Shown: positions 42,465-56,188, counted from the first letter of the stretch. The stretch: 64,000 nt of DNA from Corynespora cassiicola (GCA_022059125.1 JAEUWY010000004.1:4402001-4466000); one strand, 5' to 3'. Made by a program: numbers and translations. Notes: generated from the letters alone by a model not told the origin.

Positions 42465-44455
42465 GGCTGGGGCGCGGCTATGGCGACGGGCGGTGGGGAG
42501 GGAAGTCGGATGGGCGAGGTGATGTCTCAAGACGGCTCAGTCGAGGTGCCGGCAGCGTACAGCAACAACAACAACAGGGCACGGCGGCTGGGGCAGCAGG
42601 CCAGAAGAAGGCAGTCAGGAAGGGCGGTGTCGACAGAGGCAGGGCGCGCGTGGTCATCCGAACCGAGGGTGCGGCGGTCGAGGGTGCGGTAGGTGGTGCG
42701 GTGCTGCAGCGCTGCAGGCGTGGTTCTGGCGGAGAGGGGGTGCTAGTGTTTCGGTGTGCTGAGGGCGAGCAGCGGGCGGTCAAGCAGATCCAGGGGTGGA
42801 GCGCGCGGTCAGAGTGGAGCAGCTCAGATTGCGAATCGCCTCCCAGCAGCGAACGGCAAGCAGCAGCAGCAGCAGCAGCGGATGGCAGAAGCAGAGGCAG
42901 GGCGGGTGGCGGTGGGCGAGCAGACGGGGGCAACTGGCGGCCGCCGCGGTGGGTGTGGGTGTGGGTGTGGATGTGGATGCGGATTAGTATGCTGGCTCTG
43001 AGGGTGACGCTGCCCTCTCCGACGTGAGATCGGATCTTTCCTTGGTTGCGGACGACAGCCTGGTGTGCCGCCAAGCGCTGCCGCGAACTAACTCGCATCT
43101 GTCCAGCCTTGAGGGCGGATTCCAGGGCTCATGGCTCATGGCCGCCCCCAGGGCTAGCCCTCGCCCTCATCCTCGCCCTCGTGCTTCTGCCGCCGCCCTC
43201 GCGCCCCTGCAGCAGAGGCCGCCTGCGACTGCGACGCTGCCATGGTCGTCACGTTGCGCCCTGTTTGAGACGCCTTGGGCCTGTCTTGCACGTCCGCTCT
43301 CCCTGCCCGTGCCACCAGACGACGAGCAGAAAAGCACCTCGTGCTATGTTTAGCAGCCCGTCTTCAAACGTCCAGCTCGCCGGACCATGGCGAGCCCTCC
43401 CGCCGGCACACGCCCTGTCTCAAGTGCAAACCCTTCGCTCCGCCGCCACGAACCCGCGAGCCACGGGCAGGAGCCAGGAGCCAGGAGCCAGGAGCCAGGA
43501 GCCCACGAGCCCACGAGCCCGCCAGACCCACGCACCGCCTGACAAGCTGCTAATCCACGCGTGCCCTGCCAAAAGCAAATGCTCGCAGCAACGCTGGTAG
43601 CCTTGTCGTCGTCGTACCGCAGTGCATCACGTCATCGCTCCATCCTCTGGGAGAGCGTGCGCCCTGCCATGGGCACACTACCGCCCGACCCCTGGGTGGA
43701 TCCCATTGGAGGGGGGGCCTCCAAAATGCCCGCCCGCCTTCCATCTGAATACCGATAGGACGAGCCCGCCACGCCTGGAGAGAGGCACACACGACTAGTC
43801 GTAGCCGAGTGTCGCCTGGGCCCGCCGGACGGCGTTGCTGTTTGCAGTGCGCGAACCGAGCTGCTGTTCACTTCGTCCTGTGGAGCTTCCAGCCTGGGAG
43901 CTTCCCAACACAGCCGCCATCCCGTCCGCTGCTGCACCAGGGGTCGACGGCCGCCGATGCCATTTCTGTGTAGAGATAATTATAATTACACCACCAACAC
44001 CTCGCCTGCTCAACGCGGTAGCGCGCGGGGCCAAAAGCGTCGTTTCATGTATACCTAGCCGTTGCTGTTTTCGCACTCTGGCATGAGTCGAAGACGTCGC
44101 CAGACGAGCCCGCTGCGCTTCAATTCGAGCCATGCCATGCCATGCCCTGCCTTTGCAACACTCCAACCTAGACTGGGCCATGAGCAGCCCGTGTCGGCGA
44201 GCTCCTAGACTACCCCGAGCAGAGAAACTCCATCTCACCCTAGTCCACCCATGATCGACTTGGTCTAGCTTTTTCAAAGGCCGGGCCTTGCCGCCCGTCG
44301 GCCCCACGCGAACGCACATGATCTGGTCACGACTATCGTCATTTCAAGGATATTGTCCATTCAAAAGTATATACAGCGAAGAGACTAAAAAGACTCGCTT
44401 TCCATCTAGGTTCCAGCCTGGTTCAGGGGTATCAATAATGCGCCTCGACCTGCGT
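42465..44455. other. intergenic, GC-rich with short repeats
   Basis: Upstream leader and promoter of the F-box gene (42465 to about 43030, CAG and GTGGGT microsatellites), then about 1.4 kb before the LPMO 3' end with an AGGAGCC minisatellite at 43469-43503. Long overlapping frames in GC-rich DNA were judged non-coding. Confidence 0.5.
43469..43503. repeat. GGAGCCA minisatellite
   Basis: Four to five tandem 7-bp units. Confidence 0.85.
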
Positions 44456-45339
44456 CTAGCACGTCGACACGGCAGGTCCGGGAACAGTGTACGAGTTGAA
44501 GTTGTTGTAGATGTTTGCCGTGTATCCGGGGTCAGTCTTGGAGAGAGGTTAGCCTTGGGAAACATTCGTGAGGCACCGCGTGCACTTACAGCCTTGACGT
44601 GGCCAGGGATGCTGACACCGCTGAATGCCTTGCTGCCACCGCCCGTGACCTTGATCTGCGCGCAAGAGATGTAGAACTGAGGAGCGGCACCGGGGTTGTG
44701 GAGACCGAGCTGCTCGATGCGGAGAAGGTATTCACCTGCCGGAATGCAGGACGGGATGTTGACCGAGTAAGTGTTGGACAGGTCCCAGGTGCCGCCGGGG
44801 AACTTGGGGCCAATCTCCTTGATCTTAAACCAGGGAGTAGAGCCATCAGCAGTGGCAGCGTTGTCAACCTTGGTCAAGTAGCTGTCAAAAAAGTTAGCCA
44901 TCGTTTCCCCCACCAGCATGAGCCAACACTTACAAAGTGACAGGTCCCTGGTGGTAGACGGCAGTATCAGAGTGGAACGAGACCGAAGAGCCAGCGGCAA
45001 CCGAGACGGTAGAGGTAGTGCCACCAGTGCCGGCGCCCTTGTTGCAGCGGAGGTCGTTCGATGAGAGTTGCTCAACGGGAGAGTTGCCGTTGGTGTGTTG
45101 GCGGATGTTCTGCCAGACGGCACCCTTTGCGCCATTGGCAGTGAGCTGCTGGAAGATGTCTGCCTGCAGTCAGTATTCGCCCCATCCCATGTTGTATGAA
45201 AAAGACGCCGTCTTCAGCAGCTATGATCCGGTGACAGATCAAATGCCAAAGACATCGCGAAGTAAGCAATAGGGGACGTACAGTGACCGCTGACGGCCTG
45301 TAGGCAAAGGCCGGTAAGAGCAACAGAGGAGAACTTCAT
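44456..45339 (-). CDS. secreted AA9 lytic polysaccharide monooxygenase
   Basis: Copper enzyme that oxidatively cleaves cellulose or related glucans outside the cell. Exons 45339-45282, 45159-44934, 44881-44590 and 44536-44456 give 218 aa. Signal peptide [18 protein letters not shown] is followed directly by His19, the N-terminal copper ligand ([11 protein letters not shown]). The second brace histidine is His89 in [11 protein letters not shown], and the axial Tyr is in [11 protein letters not shown]. Other landmarks: [21 protein letters not shown] and [17 protein letters not shown]. There is no cellulose-binding module or GPI signal. The first intron (122 nt) interrupts the codon after His19. 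A TATAAG box lies about 105 bp before the ATG. The enzyme is complete as modelled. Confidence 0.93.
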
Positions 45340-47038
45340 CTTGACGAGTGGTCTGGGCTTATCGATCCGGTGGATTGTTTGCTGGAATATCTGCTGGAAT
45401 GCCTGTTGGACGACTGTACCGATCTAAAGGTACCTTCGAGCCCTTCTTATACCTCGTCTCTCTCGCAACCCTCCACGCGCCATGGTGGAAATGCGTCCCG
45501 ATATTACCCACTGGTAAATTTGCCCTTAAAGTCACAAGCCTCACGGCCGTTTCTGCCCCCTAGGCACAGATAAACATCGGGTCGGGCTAGAACGAAAACA
45601 TCACCAGCGATTGGCAATCCGGGTTCAGCGCCAGCTGTGGGTGCCCAGGCTGACTACCCGCTGACCTATATTACAGTGGCAATGGTATAGGCGCTGTCTA
45701 TCGTGACGCCTGGAATGGTAAGGCGGATGATTTTGCTCCAATGGCAAGGAGGCTCTGCGATTAAGCTTCTCCACAATTGCCAGGTTGGTAATATCCGATT
45801 GAGTGTGCCACAAATCTCTGTACATGGAGTGCTTGAGTCGTACGGCAGCTAAGCTAGCAGTCTGTTTCAAACAAGCAAGATGGTGCCGACTCGATCGATT
45901 GTTTCAGTCAACTGTTGAATATTGCCCAGGACTGACTGAATGGTCGCACTGTGCCAGAACTCGGGCTTAGAGAAAAGAAGCGGAAAAGATGTGCGCAGCA
46001 AAGCTTGGTGCGCCACAGCGCGTATTCGTCAGTCGCAAAAAAAAAAGCGGGGTGCATATATCCTCCGTTGAGAGGGTTGGGTAAATGGCATTCCCATAAG
46101 CTGCAGATAGATTGCTTAATAACGGCAGGCCGGTCCGGTACTCGCACTGGCAGCCGGATATTGTACGCAAGGGTATTATATGGAAAACAAAGTGAAACGG
46201 CGTAGGTCAAGGCGTGCAACGTGCAGACGAAAAAGGAAGCCCGGTATCAGTATATTGTACTCTATGAAGACTAATGGGGCGCCAGTCGCAAACCACAAGC
46301 CGCCAAGGCTGCATGAGGACTCTGTACAAAACCAATTTGATTGAGCCTTGGGCGCCATTCAGGAATTGTCAGCTTTTGACGTTCCATTCTTGTGAGAACT
46401 ACATGCTGCTGCGAGACGCGATGTGACTCCATGCATGAGCCCTGGACATTGGCTTCTGAGGCTCTCGGAATGCAAGGCTGGCCGGTCCTGCCAAGTGAGT
46501 CCATCAGACCATTGTTTCCTCGCTGGTCATGCTGCTGGCCATGTGTCAACGGATTCGCGAAGAGCCGCCTCGATCCATCCAGTACAACGTGCGCTCGAGA
46601 TTGCAGGATGTGGATCCACGGAAAACAGACCCGCTGCCCATCAGATGGAAGAAAAAACAGGATTAAGAAGGGGGCGATTGAGTGACTGAAGAGTGGCGCC
46701 TGCAAGCATACTTCTGACGAAGTTCCAAACTCTCACTCTCGAACCTACTAAATAATAGTAGTGACGAGGTAATGAGACAAGCTGCCCAGGTGAGACGTCG
46801 TCTGCTCCGCCGAACAAGGCCGCCGCCCGCTTAGTAAAGCAGTTCGACAGAACGCGATCACGTGGGAAGACGCAATTTCCTCGGAACCTCATTGGGTGCG
46901 CTCCACAGCATTCGGGCTACAAGCTCTTTACTTTTGTAATCTGGTGGGATAGCGTCATGATGTGGGCTCCCTCTTCTTTCTCCACTCGTGCAACCCTGCG
47001 ACAGAGTGCCAACCGCCTTCTGGGTGAGATTCGCTGCC
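45340..47038. promoter_or_regulatory. divergent intergenic region, LPMO / O-acetyltransferase
   Basis: 1.7 kb holding both promoters. TATAAGA (minus strand, about 45446-45452) lies upstream of the LPMO gene. TCACGTG at 46858-46864 lies about 175 bp upstream of the O-acetyltransferase ATG. The middle is AT-richer without a recognised gene. Confidence 0.5.
46858..46864 (+). promoter_or_regulatory. TCACGTG (Cbf1/bHLH-type) site
   Basis: Exact TCACGTG, the core bound by Cbf1 at yeast sulfur-amino-acid genes. It stands upstream of a sulfur-assimilation-type acetyltransferase. Regulation is inferred only. Confidence 0.4.
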
Positions 47039-48718
47039 ATGAGCTTCCCCCGTAGGCTCCTCGCCGTCGCGCAACCTTCGATTGCACGAGCATCCTCAAC
47101 AGCTTCGCCGTGCCGAAGTCGGACCCCGCAACTTTCGTTGCTCTCACGCAGACATCAGTCGACCCAAGCTTCGCGACAGCTACACCACCAGACACCCCGT
47201 AACGCGCAGCCTGCCGTGGCTCCTCAGCCAGAGCACGACGCTCATGCTGAATCCACGAACCCAGCTCTCTCCTTTCCATGTCTCGACGCGCTAGAATCCC
47301 GAACCGCATCCCTCTCGAAATCGCGTCGCTCTCTATCTGGCCCTGAGCCTTCATATACCACTGGAAACCACCTCAACTTCCATTCCCGCCAGCCTATTCT
47401 TTTGGACTGGGGAGGCATACTCCCAGAGTTCAACATTGCGTACGAGACATGGGGGACGCTCAATGGGGACAAGAGCAATGCAATCCTTCTCCATACTGGA
47501 TTGTCGGCTTCCAGTCACGCGCATAGTACCGAAGCGAATCCAAAGCCTGGATGGTGGGAAAAATTCATCGGTCCTGGGAAGCCATTGGATACGGACAAGT
47601 ACTTTGTGATCTGTACCAACGTTATCGGAGGGTGCTATGGATCTACGGGGCCTTCGTCAATAGACCCTGCCAATGGCGAACGGTACGCGACCAGATTTCC
47701 CATTCTCACCATGGAAGATATGGTGCGCGCGCAGTTTAGACTTCTCGATGGCCTGGGCATCCAGAAACTATACGCAAGCGTGGGTTCTAGCATGGGCGGT
47801 ATGCAGAGTCTTGCTGCCGGCGCGTTGTTCCCGGAGCGCGTTGGTCGAATCGTTAGTATAAGCGGCTGCGCGCGCAGTCATCCCTACAGTATTGCCATGA
47901 GGCACACACAGCGTCAAGGTAAATCGCCTGGCTTTATGTTACTCAAAACTTGTTGTGCTGACTTACTTGCAGTGCTTATGATGGATCCCAACTGGTCTCG
48001 CGGATTTTACTACGACGGCATCCCCCCACATAGTGGTATGAAGCTGGCTCGCGAAATCGCAACAGTCACCTACCGAAGTGGACCGGAGTGGGAGCAGCGA
48101 TTTGGACGCAGGCGCGCCGATTCTTCTCGTCCACCAGCGCTGTGCCCAGACTTTCTCATCGAGACTTATCTCGACCATGCCGGAGAGAAGTGGTGTCTGG
48201 AATATGACCCCAACAGTTTGCTGTACGTGTCCAAGGCGATGGATTTGTTCGACCTAGGCCAGGAACATCGCAACCGCATCAATAAAGTGAGGCAGGAAAA
48301 CAATGGCAAACTGCAGGCTTTTCTGGACGGGCGGGCTGTGGCCAGCGATGCCAACAGCGACATTTGCAATCTGACACTGCCTGATCAGCCCTATGAGGAG
48401 AAGGAACAGCCTGCAGATGCAGCTGTCAATGGCGGGGAGGCTGAAGGAGGCGCAGCGCTTGATGCGAATGAGCCACCTCCAGATTTGGTTGCCGGACTCA
48501 AGCCTCTGGCGAAAACGCCGGCGCTGGTGTTGGGCGTTGCTAGTGACATTCTGTTCCCTGCGTGGCAACAGCGAGAAATCGCAAACACGTTGAAGCGAAC
48601 GGGCAATACGCAAGTAACACACGTCGAGCTCGGCGAAGAGAAGAGTCTGTTCGGTCACGACACTTTTTTGCTCGACCTCGAGAACGTCGGCGGGGCCGTG
48701 AAGAAATTCTTGGGCTAG
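47039..48718 (+). CDS. mitochondrial serine/homoserine O-acetyltransferase (MetX-type alpha/beta hydrolase)
   Basis: Acetylates serine or homoserine with acetyl-CoA, feeding cysteine or methionine synthesis. ATG chosen at 47039, starting [20 protein letters not shown], an Arg/Ser/Ala-rich mitochondrial presequence. With a 54-nt intron (47919-47972) removed, 541 aa. The intron is in frame and stop-free; splicing joins HTQRQ to [16 protein letters not shown], the family-conserved block. Landmarks: [44 protein letters not shown], nucleophile GSSMGGMQS, Asp in GVASDILFP and His in [10 protein letters not shown]. Organelle targeting and overall type resemble fungal serine O-acetyltransferases (Aspergillus CysA, fission yeast Cys2), which belong to this fold. 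Plain homoserine acetyltransferase cannot be excluded. Confidence 0.88.
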   Translation: MSFPRRLLAVAQPSIARASSTASPCRSRTPQLSLLSRRHQSTQASRQLHHQTPRNAQPAVAPQPEHDAHAESTNPALSFPCLDALESRTASLSKSRRSLSGPEPSYTTGNHLNFHSRQPILLDWGGILPEFNIAYETWGTLNGDKSNAILLHTGLSASSHAHSTEANPKPGWWEKFIGPGKPLDTDKYFVICTNVIGGCYGSTGPSSIDPANGERYATRFPILTMEDMVRAQFRLLDGLGIQKLYASVGSSMGGMQSLAAGALFPERVGRIVSISGCARSHPYSIAMRHTQRQGKSPGFMLLKTCCADLLAVLMMDPNWSRGFYYDGIPPHSGMKLAREIATVTYRSGPEWEQRFGRRRADSSRPPALCPDFLIETYLDHAGEKWCLEYDPNSLLYVSKAMDLFDLGQEHRNRINKVRQENNGKLQAFLDGRAVASDANSDICNLTLPDQPYEEKEQPADAAVNGGEAEGGAALDANEPPPDLVAGLKPLAKTPALVLGVASDILFPAWQQREIANTLKRTGNTQVTHVELGEEKSLFGHDTFLLDLENVGGAVKKFLG

Positions 48719-49396
48719 CCGGCTGGGTTGGGCATTCGGTCCTAACGTGGCGAATCTCAGATCGTGCTATCTTTGCTTCTTATTGTATAATCAAGGGCCA
48801 GGGCGAGGAGGATGCACTAAGCCCTGTAGCGTTCCGCATTGCATGGCGTTAGGTTGGGATGTTTTTGGTACAAATCACAATCTGGATCCCTTTCCAGTCT
48901 TGATCTGGTTGTATGGTGGCCGTCAAGTTGTCTTTCCTTGCATCTTCCAGTAAAGCTGAGAGAAGGATAAAGTAGATTTACGAGAGTTACCCAAGCAGCA
49001 ACCATGCATCATCAGCAAAACCAATGTTTAGTAAGCCCATGCTTCTTTTCAGCGCACGTTGTGATGACAGACTAGCTGATCAGTCTCACCTTCAGCTCTT
49101 GGAGACCGAGGCTGGCCGTGTTAAAGTTCGCAAGTGTGCACGAGTGGGGAAGAGGGGTGTCCCGGAGTGGCTCGTCCCCGAATCTCAAGTTGGATCCTCA
49201 ATCTGGACCTGCAGATCACTTTTCCTATCTGAGCGCTCACCCAGGTGCTCCTATTCGTTTCTTTGATTGCCGCCCGCAGTGCATACCTTGGCACTTGGTA
49301 TCCTCATAATCCAATGCCTCCCTTCCCATCTTCCCTTCTTGCTCTCCCAAACTTGTGCGACGTTGCGACAAAGCGTCGCGATCCAGCAGACGAGCC
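48719..49396. other. intergenic, promoter of sugar transporter
   Basis: 3' flank of the O-acetyltransferase gene and upstream region of the transporter, same direction. The last 150 bp are CT-rich. No gene was seen. Confidence 0.5.
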
Positions 49397-51292
49397 ATGG
49401 ACCGCCAGCAGGACTCCCTAGACAAGAAGAGCGACGATGGCACTCGCATTACCGAAGTCAACTCCAACGTCTCGAGCGAAGCGGGCGACGAGAACCGGAC
49501 CCTGTGGCAGAACGTCAAGAAATATCGCAAGGTATCCTGGGTCACGCTCGCTCTGACATCTGCCATTCTGCTCTACGGCTACGACAATGTTGTCGTTGGT
49601 ACGGTATCCGGAATGAAAAAATTCCAGTAAGTTTTTTTTTCCTTTGCCTTTCGTCTCATTTCATCACTTCGTGTTCGCGTTGCATTAGGGTTCTTGGACA
49701 TGTCCGAGCACATGTCAATTTCGTAATCGTTACATGGGTGCGCGGCGAATCCAATCTGTGGTTTAACCTGTCGGCACTATCACAAAGATTTGTTGTAATG
49801 CTCTTACAACTTGTTACCAACCCGAGGTTCTTTACTACTTGGTCCGAAGGCTAATAGTATGCAGGCAGGATTTTGGAGAGCTCTACGACGACAAGGGCGA
49901 AACGGATCCCGACTTGCAAGAGTGGATTCTGCCATCACAATGGCTTGCGCTCTGGAATTTTGCGAGTCCCATCGGTGCCATGTTGGGATCTATCTTTGGC
50001 GGCTGGTTCCAGGACCGAGTAGGACGACGCATGGCCCTCGCAGTCTCTAGCTTCCTCTCTGCCCTGGCGGTTGCCATCATGTACGTCTCATATCTACCAG
50101 AGGACATTGATGGCCGCCGCGGCTGCTTCTTTGCGGGAAAGCTGTTCCAGGGCGCATCGATCGGTGCTGTCATGGCAGCTACCCAGACATACATGTCTGA
50201 AATCCTCCCCCCTGCTCTCAGAGGCTCAGGCATGGCTTTCTTTCCAGCCTTCACGCTCGTGGGCCAACTCACCGGCGCACTTGTCATCTATGGTTCCCTG
50301 GGCGCAGACAAGGGCTACATAACGGCTTTCTACTCGCAGTGGCCGTTCTCTTTCGTTCCCGTCGTCGTCGCAATCATGATCCCCGAGTCGCCAGCATGGT
50401 ACATCCGCAAGGACCAGGTTGAAAAGGCATTCAAAGCACAAGCGCGCCTCGACCCTTCCGGGACAGATACGAGGGCCGTCATCGAGAAGCTCCAGGCCGA
50501 CATCGAGCACGAAAAACAGGAGGGCAAATCGACATACATGGAGTGCTTCCACCGGCGCAACATTCGCCGTACGCTCATCGTCATGTGGGCCAACTCTCTG
50601 CCCTCCGTCTTCGGTCTTCAATTACTAGCCAAAGCATCCTATTTCCTGCAAATCGTCGGCATGGATGAGGGTCCCTCGATCATCTTCCTGATTCTCGGCA
50701 TCGTCCTGGGACTGCTGGCGAACATTGTATCCATCTGGCTCATTGCACGTGTGGGCCGTCGCCCACTCATTCTCATCTCGCTCGGAATCTCCTCGTTGCT
50801 CTGGCTGTCCATGGGCATTGCAAACTGCTTCAAGGTGACCTCTCCGGTCGTATGGTAAGTCACTCCCCCTCCTTTTGATCATCCCCAACAAAACCTGACA
50901 ATCTGAACCACAGGTGGACTGCCGTCTCCATGATGATCACCATCGTCGTGTGCGGCATGGGCGTCTGGCCCTGCTCCTTCACCGTCGCCGCCGAAACCTC
51001 GGCCCTGCAGCTCCGCGCAAAGACGCAGGGCATCGGTTGGTGCGTCTCGGCCTTTACCACCGCCGTCTCGGGCGTCGTGCTGCCCTACATTTTCAACCCG
51101 GACGAGGGCAACCTCCGCGGGAAGACGGGATTCACATATGTGGGCGCTTCGCTCGCGGGGCTAGCGATATCGTGGTTCTTTGTCCCTGAAATGAAGGGCC
51201 GCACGGTCGGGGAGATTGATCGCATGTTTGAGCTTGGATTGCCTGCGAGACAGTTTAGACATTGGAGGGACGCGGGGCCAGACGTCTCCTGA
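49397..51292 (+). CDS. MFS sugar transporter, alpha-glucoside permease type
   Basis: Proton-coupled sugar importer of the plasma membrane. Exons 49397-49626, 49865-50854 and 50914-51292 give 532 aa; introns are 238 and 59 nt. Twelve spans are expected. Signatures: LTSAILLYGYDNVVVGTVSG in the first span; GGWFQDRVGRRMAL (loop 2-3); PESPAWYIRK after span 6; WLIARVGRRPLIL (loop 8-9); and PEMKGRTVGEIDRMFELGL at the C-terminus. The tail and the FQQDFGELYDDKG loop resemble fungal maltose/alpha-glucoside transporters, but substrate cannot be fixed from sequence. The first intron is long for this window. Confidence 0.92.
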
Positions 51293-52003
51293 GAGCTTTC
51301 TGCTGGTTTCTAGTTTCATCTCTGGGGCCTGTTTTTGGGAGGTAATCTGGGTTGATTGTCATGACCATGGATCACTCCACATCAAATTGGCTCCTACTAT
51401 TACTGTACCTCCTCTGCTCAGAGATACTTCCAAATTTCTGATACCCATTCAATTCATAATTGCCCAATTCAATCACTCCTTACCCCTCTCAACTGCCCTC
51501 CTCTCGCCCGAGACTCAATCTCCAAGCCCCACAACTAGCACCACCAAGGCGCCACCAACCTGCCAACCACCCAATCCGCATCTCGAAAACAGCCGGACAG
51601 ACTGCCCAGAGACCTTGGGTGTCCATTTAAGCTTTTTCCCACACGCGAATACTAGGCGAAAGGATTCGTATGCTAGCTTCGTCATGTGCCACGTTGCCGT
51701 TGTCGCACGCATGCGAGTCATGATACGCGACATGCAGAGTACATGTGCGCGCATGCATGCACATACAACTTTACATGCAGTACATTGGGCGATCGACTGA
51801 ATCATGGAAAGTTTATGCAAGATGAGGAAACGATTAGATTTCGATCCTCACCATGAATGGTGTGAAAAAGCGTGTGCTTTCGAAAACACAATCCCAAGTA
51901 GATAGATGTTTGAGCATCTTGATGGTTGAACACCACTGCGCCGGTTATGCATCCCCACCCCAATTGACTCCATCCTGCTCCAGAAGATCATTACATGACG
52001 CAA
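51293..52003. other. convergent intergenic region
   Basis: Between the transporter and KU70 3' ends. Holds CATG-rich short repeats near 51700-51790. No gene was seen. Confidence 0.5.
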
Positions 52004-54026
52004 TCATAGACCTTTGCCCTCAAGATAATCCTGCACCCTGTCCACAAGATCGGCCTTCTTCCCCGTAATGGCCAAACCCCTAGCTCCTAGGAATGCCTTG
52101 AGCTCTACCACAGTCAACTTTGTGACTTGGCCTTTATCATTAGTTTGCGCCATCTGTTGGTCCGTCATGCCGTCATCCTCGTCCTTGATCTTCGGTTCCT
52201 TCTTGACTCTCTTACTGGCCGTGGCCGTCTCCTCGTCTTCATCTACTACGGCCGCACCACGCTTCTTCGCGACCATGGCTTTGGGACGGGACGCAAGAGC
52301 ATCCCGGGCTTGAAGTTGATATTCTTTAGCAAAGGCTTCACCAAAATCCTTGATGTATTCCCCGCAGCGTTTATCGATTTGTTTGTAGCGTGGGATTGTC
52401 TTGTCATCTGGCTGCTCCGGAATCTCCTCCTCAAGGGCCATGGCTTGGAGAATACGGTAGAACCACTGGAGATCTGGATTTGGATACCTAGAGGGGTCGT
52501 ACAACCCCTTTGGAAGCTGGAGTTGTTCGATAATGACTCTCATCTTATCGGTAAGGCTCTCCGTTGTTTTGAGAGTGTGCACCTGGTCAGGAAGTTTGCG
52601 AATGTCATCCGCAAAAGGAAGAGGAACCAGCCAGATACCAGGCGGTGATATCTGATCGCCATTCTCATCCAACTTCTCTTGGCCTGGAATGAGGGCTGCC
52701 ATGACCGGGGCAGAATTTTTGCGAGCGACGAACCAAGCCAAGCCCACCTTGTTGTCTTTGAGGAGCTTTTGCTGCAGGGCTGAGAAGACTCGTGTAGAAC
52801 CAACAAAGTCCGACTCCGAAGGGTAGATGAATGTCGCCTTGTTGACATTTGCCCAGATGGGGACTGAGGAGAAAGGTTTGAACCCTATGATCCTGATGAG
52901 GGGGTCACCGAAACAGTTCCTGATCTGTTGCATTTGCTCTGGGGTGAAAGTAATGGCATCGCCGCCAAATTTGTAGGCTTTTCGTACTTCCCCCTTTTCC
53001 ACAACACGGGCAGTATCGTCCTCCATGCGATTGGTGGAGCTGGTGACTATTTGCGCCTTCTCTCCACCGACCCATACATAGCATGACTTGACGTGCTCTT
53101 GACGTTTGATCAAGATAAAGCCTTTCACGCCGATCTTCAAGTCAGGTCCAAACTCCATGGGAACACTGAAGAGTGCGCGCCGAGGAGCGGCCTTGGAATT
53201 GATGGAAGAAAGTAGTTGTTTGAGGAGCGAGATACCATCACCGCTCTTAGCGACCTTTGTCGTCGACGGGATCGCCACTGGAGCATCAGGGTCGGAGGGG
53301 TTGGTGGGATAGACCAAATCATCGTAGAACTTGGATCGATCGAAGCCATGATCCAGCCTCGAGATGGGAAACAGCTCGATAGTACAGCCAAGATCGTATA
53401 AGTCTCGCGCGCGAGTAATTGCAGTCTCCTTGTCCTGCTTAACTTTGACTGGATTGTCATTGTCCGTCACAAGGAACAGGCGTCGCGAGGAGAAATTGGG
53501 CGCTTTTGTTGTAAAGATTTGGTTTGCACAGAACAGCACTGTCGCAATGCTTGCCCCGTCCACCGCAGGGTTGAGTAGCTCCGCAGCATCTTCTTCATTC
53601 TCCACAAGGTCGCGCAATTGCTTGACATCCTGGGCTGAAGGCACGTCAAGATCCGACAGCAAATAGCAGTGCTGGAATGTATTATCCCCATCCTTGAGGT
53701 CTGTCTTCTCGGTCCCGTACAATAAGATTCCCATCATGTCGTTCGGATTCGAGATGATTCGCTGCTGCATCAACTGGTATGCGCACTTAAGGGCCGCCGA
53801 GGTTGGAGAATCGCGTTCGGCTTTTTTGTCGTCTGAAGGCGGGGGACGGTCCAGCATGGTCGGGCTGACGTCGATGGCAAAGAGAACAGCATCTTTGATG
53901 GTTTTATAGTTCTGTAGCTGGTTAGTCTTGAAAAAGGACCCTTTTCGGAAAGCATACGCCATCGTCGACGACCTCCTCCTCCTCGTCCTCTTCTTCACCT
54001 GGGCGGTTGTCCTGGGTATCGGCCAT
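52004..54026 (-). CDS. KU70: Ku70, DNA end-binding subunit for non-homologous end joining
   Basis: Forms a ring with Ku80 on broken DNA ends and telomeres in the nucleus. Exons 54026-53958 and 53911-52004 (46-nt intron) give 658 aa. The N-terminus MADTQDNRPGEEEDEEEE is acidic. The first exon ends before NYKTIKDAVLFAIDVSPTML, the start of the vWA-like domain. The Ku core has RRALFSVPMEFGPDLKIGVK, then the YKFGGDAITFTPEQM and RIIGFKPFSSVP region. The C-terminal arm, a basic KRVKKEPK linker and a SAP DNA-binding domain (LTVVELKAFLGARGLAITGK) close the protein. The frame also runs upstream through the intron into an unrelated start, which was rejected because exon 1 gives the expected acidic head. 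Head-to-head with HEM15. Confidence 0.95.
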
Positions 54027-54458
54027 TGTTTGCGCCCGTTGTGACCGCTACTGGCCAAGTGAGCGATTAGCTGACGGCTAAAGTAATTTTCAAGACAAGC
54101 AGATATACAATTGAAGTAATCTGAGGGAAAGAGGATGCTTGGGTAGAGTGGGAGGGAGAAGAGAAGGTAAAGAGAATGACAATGGAGTTTGCGGCGCGGG
54201 GGAGCCCAGCTAAGCTCAGGCAACAGCGTCGCGCCTAGCTTAGCCTGTCGCGCGTCCACGTGATCCGGGGCCGCTCGTTCCTGTCTGATCTGGGCTAGCC
54301 CGTAACCGTCTCGATCGATCGTCATCACTTTCCAGAACTCCGCGATTGGCCGGAGCCGTTCAGTCCGACGACATTATTCACATGGCCTGTCTGGCCACGC
54401 TTCAAATACCTCGTCAATGATCCGCTGAGCAAGTTTGTTCATCTCTCTTTTTCCCTCA
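54027..54458. promoter_or_regulatory. divergent promoter, KU70 / HEM15
   Basis: 432 bp between the start codons. A CCACGTGATC sequence lies near 54255-54265. No TATA box is evident. Confidence 0.5.
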
Positions 54459-55786
<1,328 letters not shown>

Positions 55787-56188
55787 TTTCCGTTGAGAGG
55801 ACGGTGTATGTACTCTATCTGTACAATAATTGCATGGTAATTTAAAACGAAAAATCACCCAGGGCCGCAGCGGAGGTTCGGAGAGATTAAGTCACGTGAC
55901 TATGACATTTTGTCCCCGGGCTCTTTCGATTCGGAATATCAATCGCGTAAATAAATCGATACTTTCACTGTTTTCTACGGGTCTATTTCGCGACCGTTGT
56001 GTATCGGAGTGCGGTGCGGAAGTGTTGGGATCGGGCGCTGGGGCGCCGAGAAGTGGCCGTAGCTGGCGGAGCTCAACTCTCTCAACATCGAAACTTTCGC
56101 TTTTGCTGACCCAACGCCTTCACATCCTCACCCCGACCTCGACACCACCCATCTCCGCTCCCTCCTCCTCCTTCGGATTGCTGTCACC
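55787..56188. promoter_or_regulatory. intergenic, promoter of PDA1
   Basis: About 400 bp between HEM15 and PDA1, same direction. Contains the palindromic motif GTCACGTGAC at 55892-55901. The end near the ATG is CCTCC-rich. Confidence 0.5.
55892..55901. promoter_or_regulatory. GTCACGTGAC palindrome
   Basis: Perfect palindrome with a CACGTG core, a typical bHLH (Cbf1-like) site about 290 bp upstream of PDA1. Role inferred from its sequence only. Confidence 0.4.

Noticed and set aside
54066..54328. N-terminal extension of the KU70 frame
   Set aside because: Reads through the intron in a wrong frame; the spliced start gives the expected acidic N-terminus.
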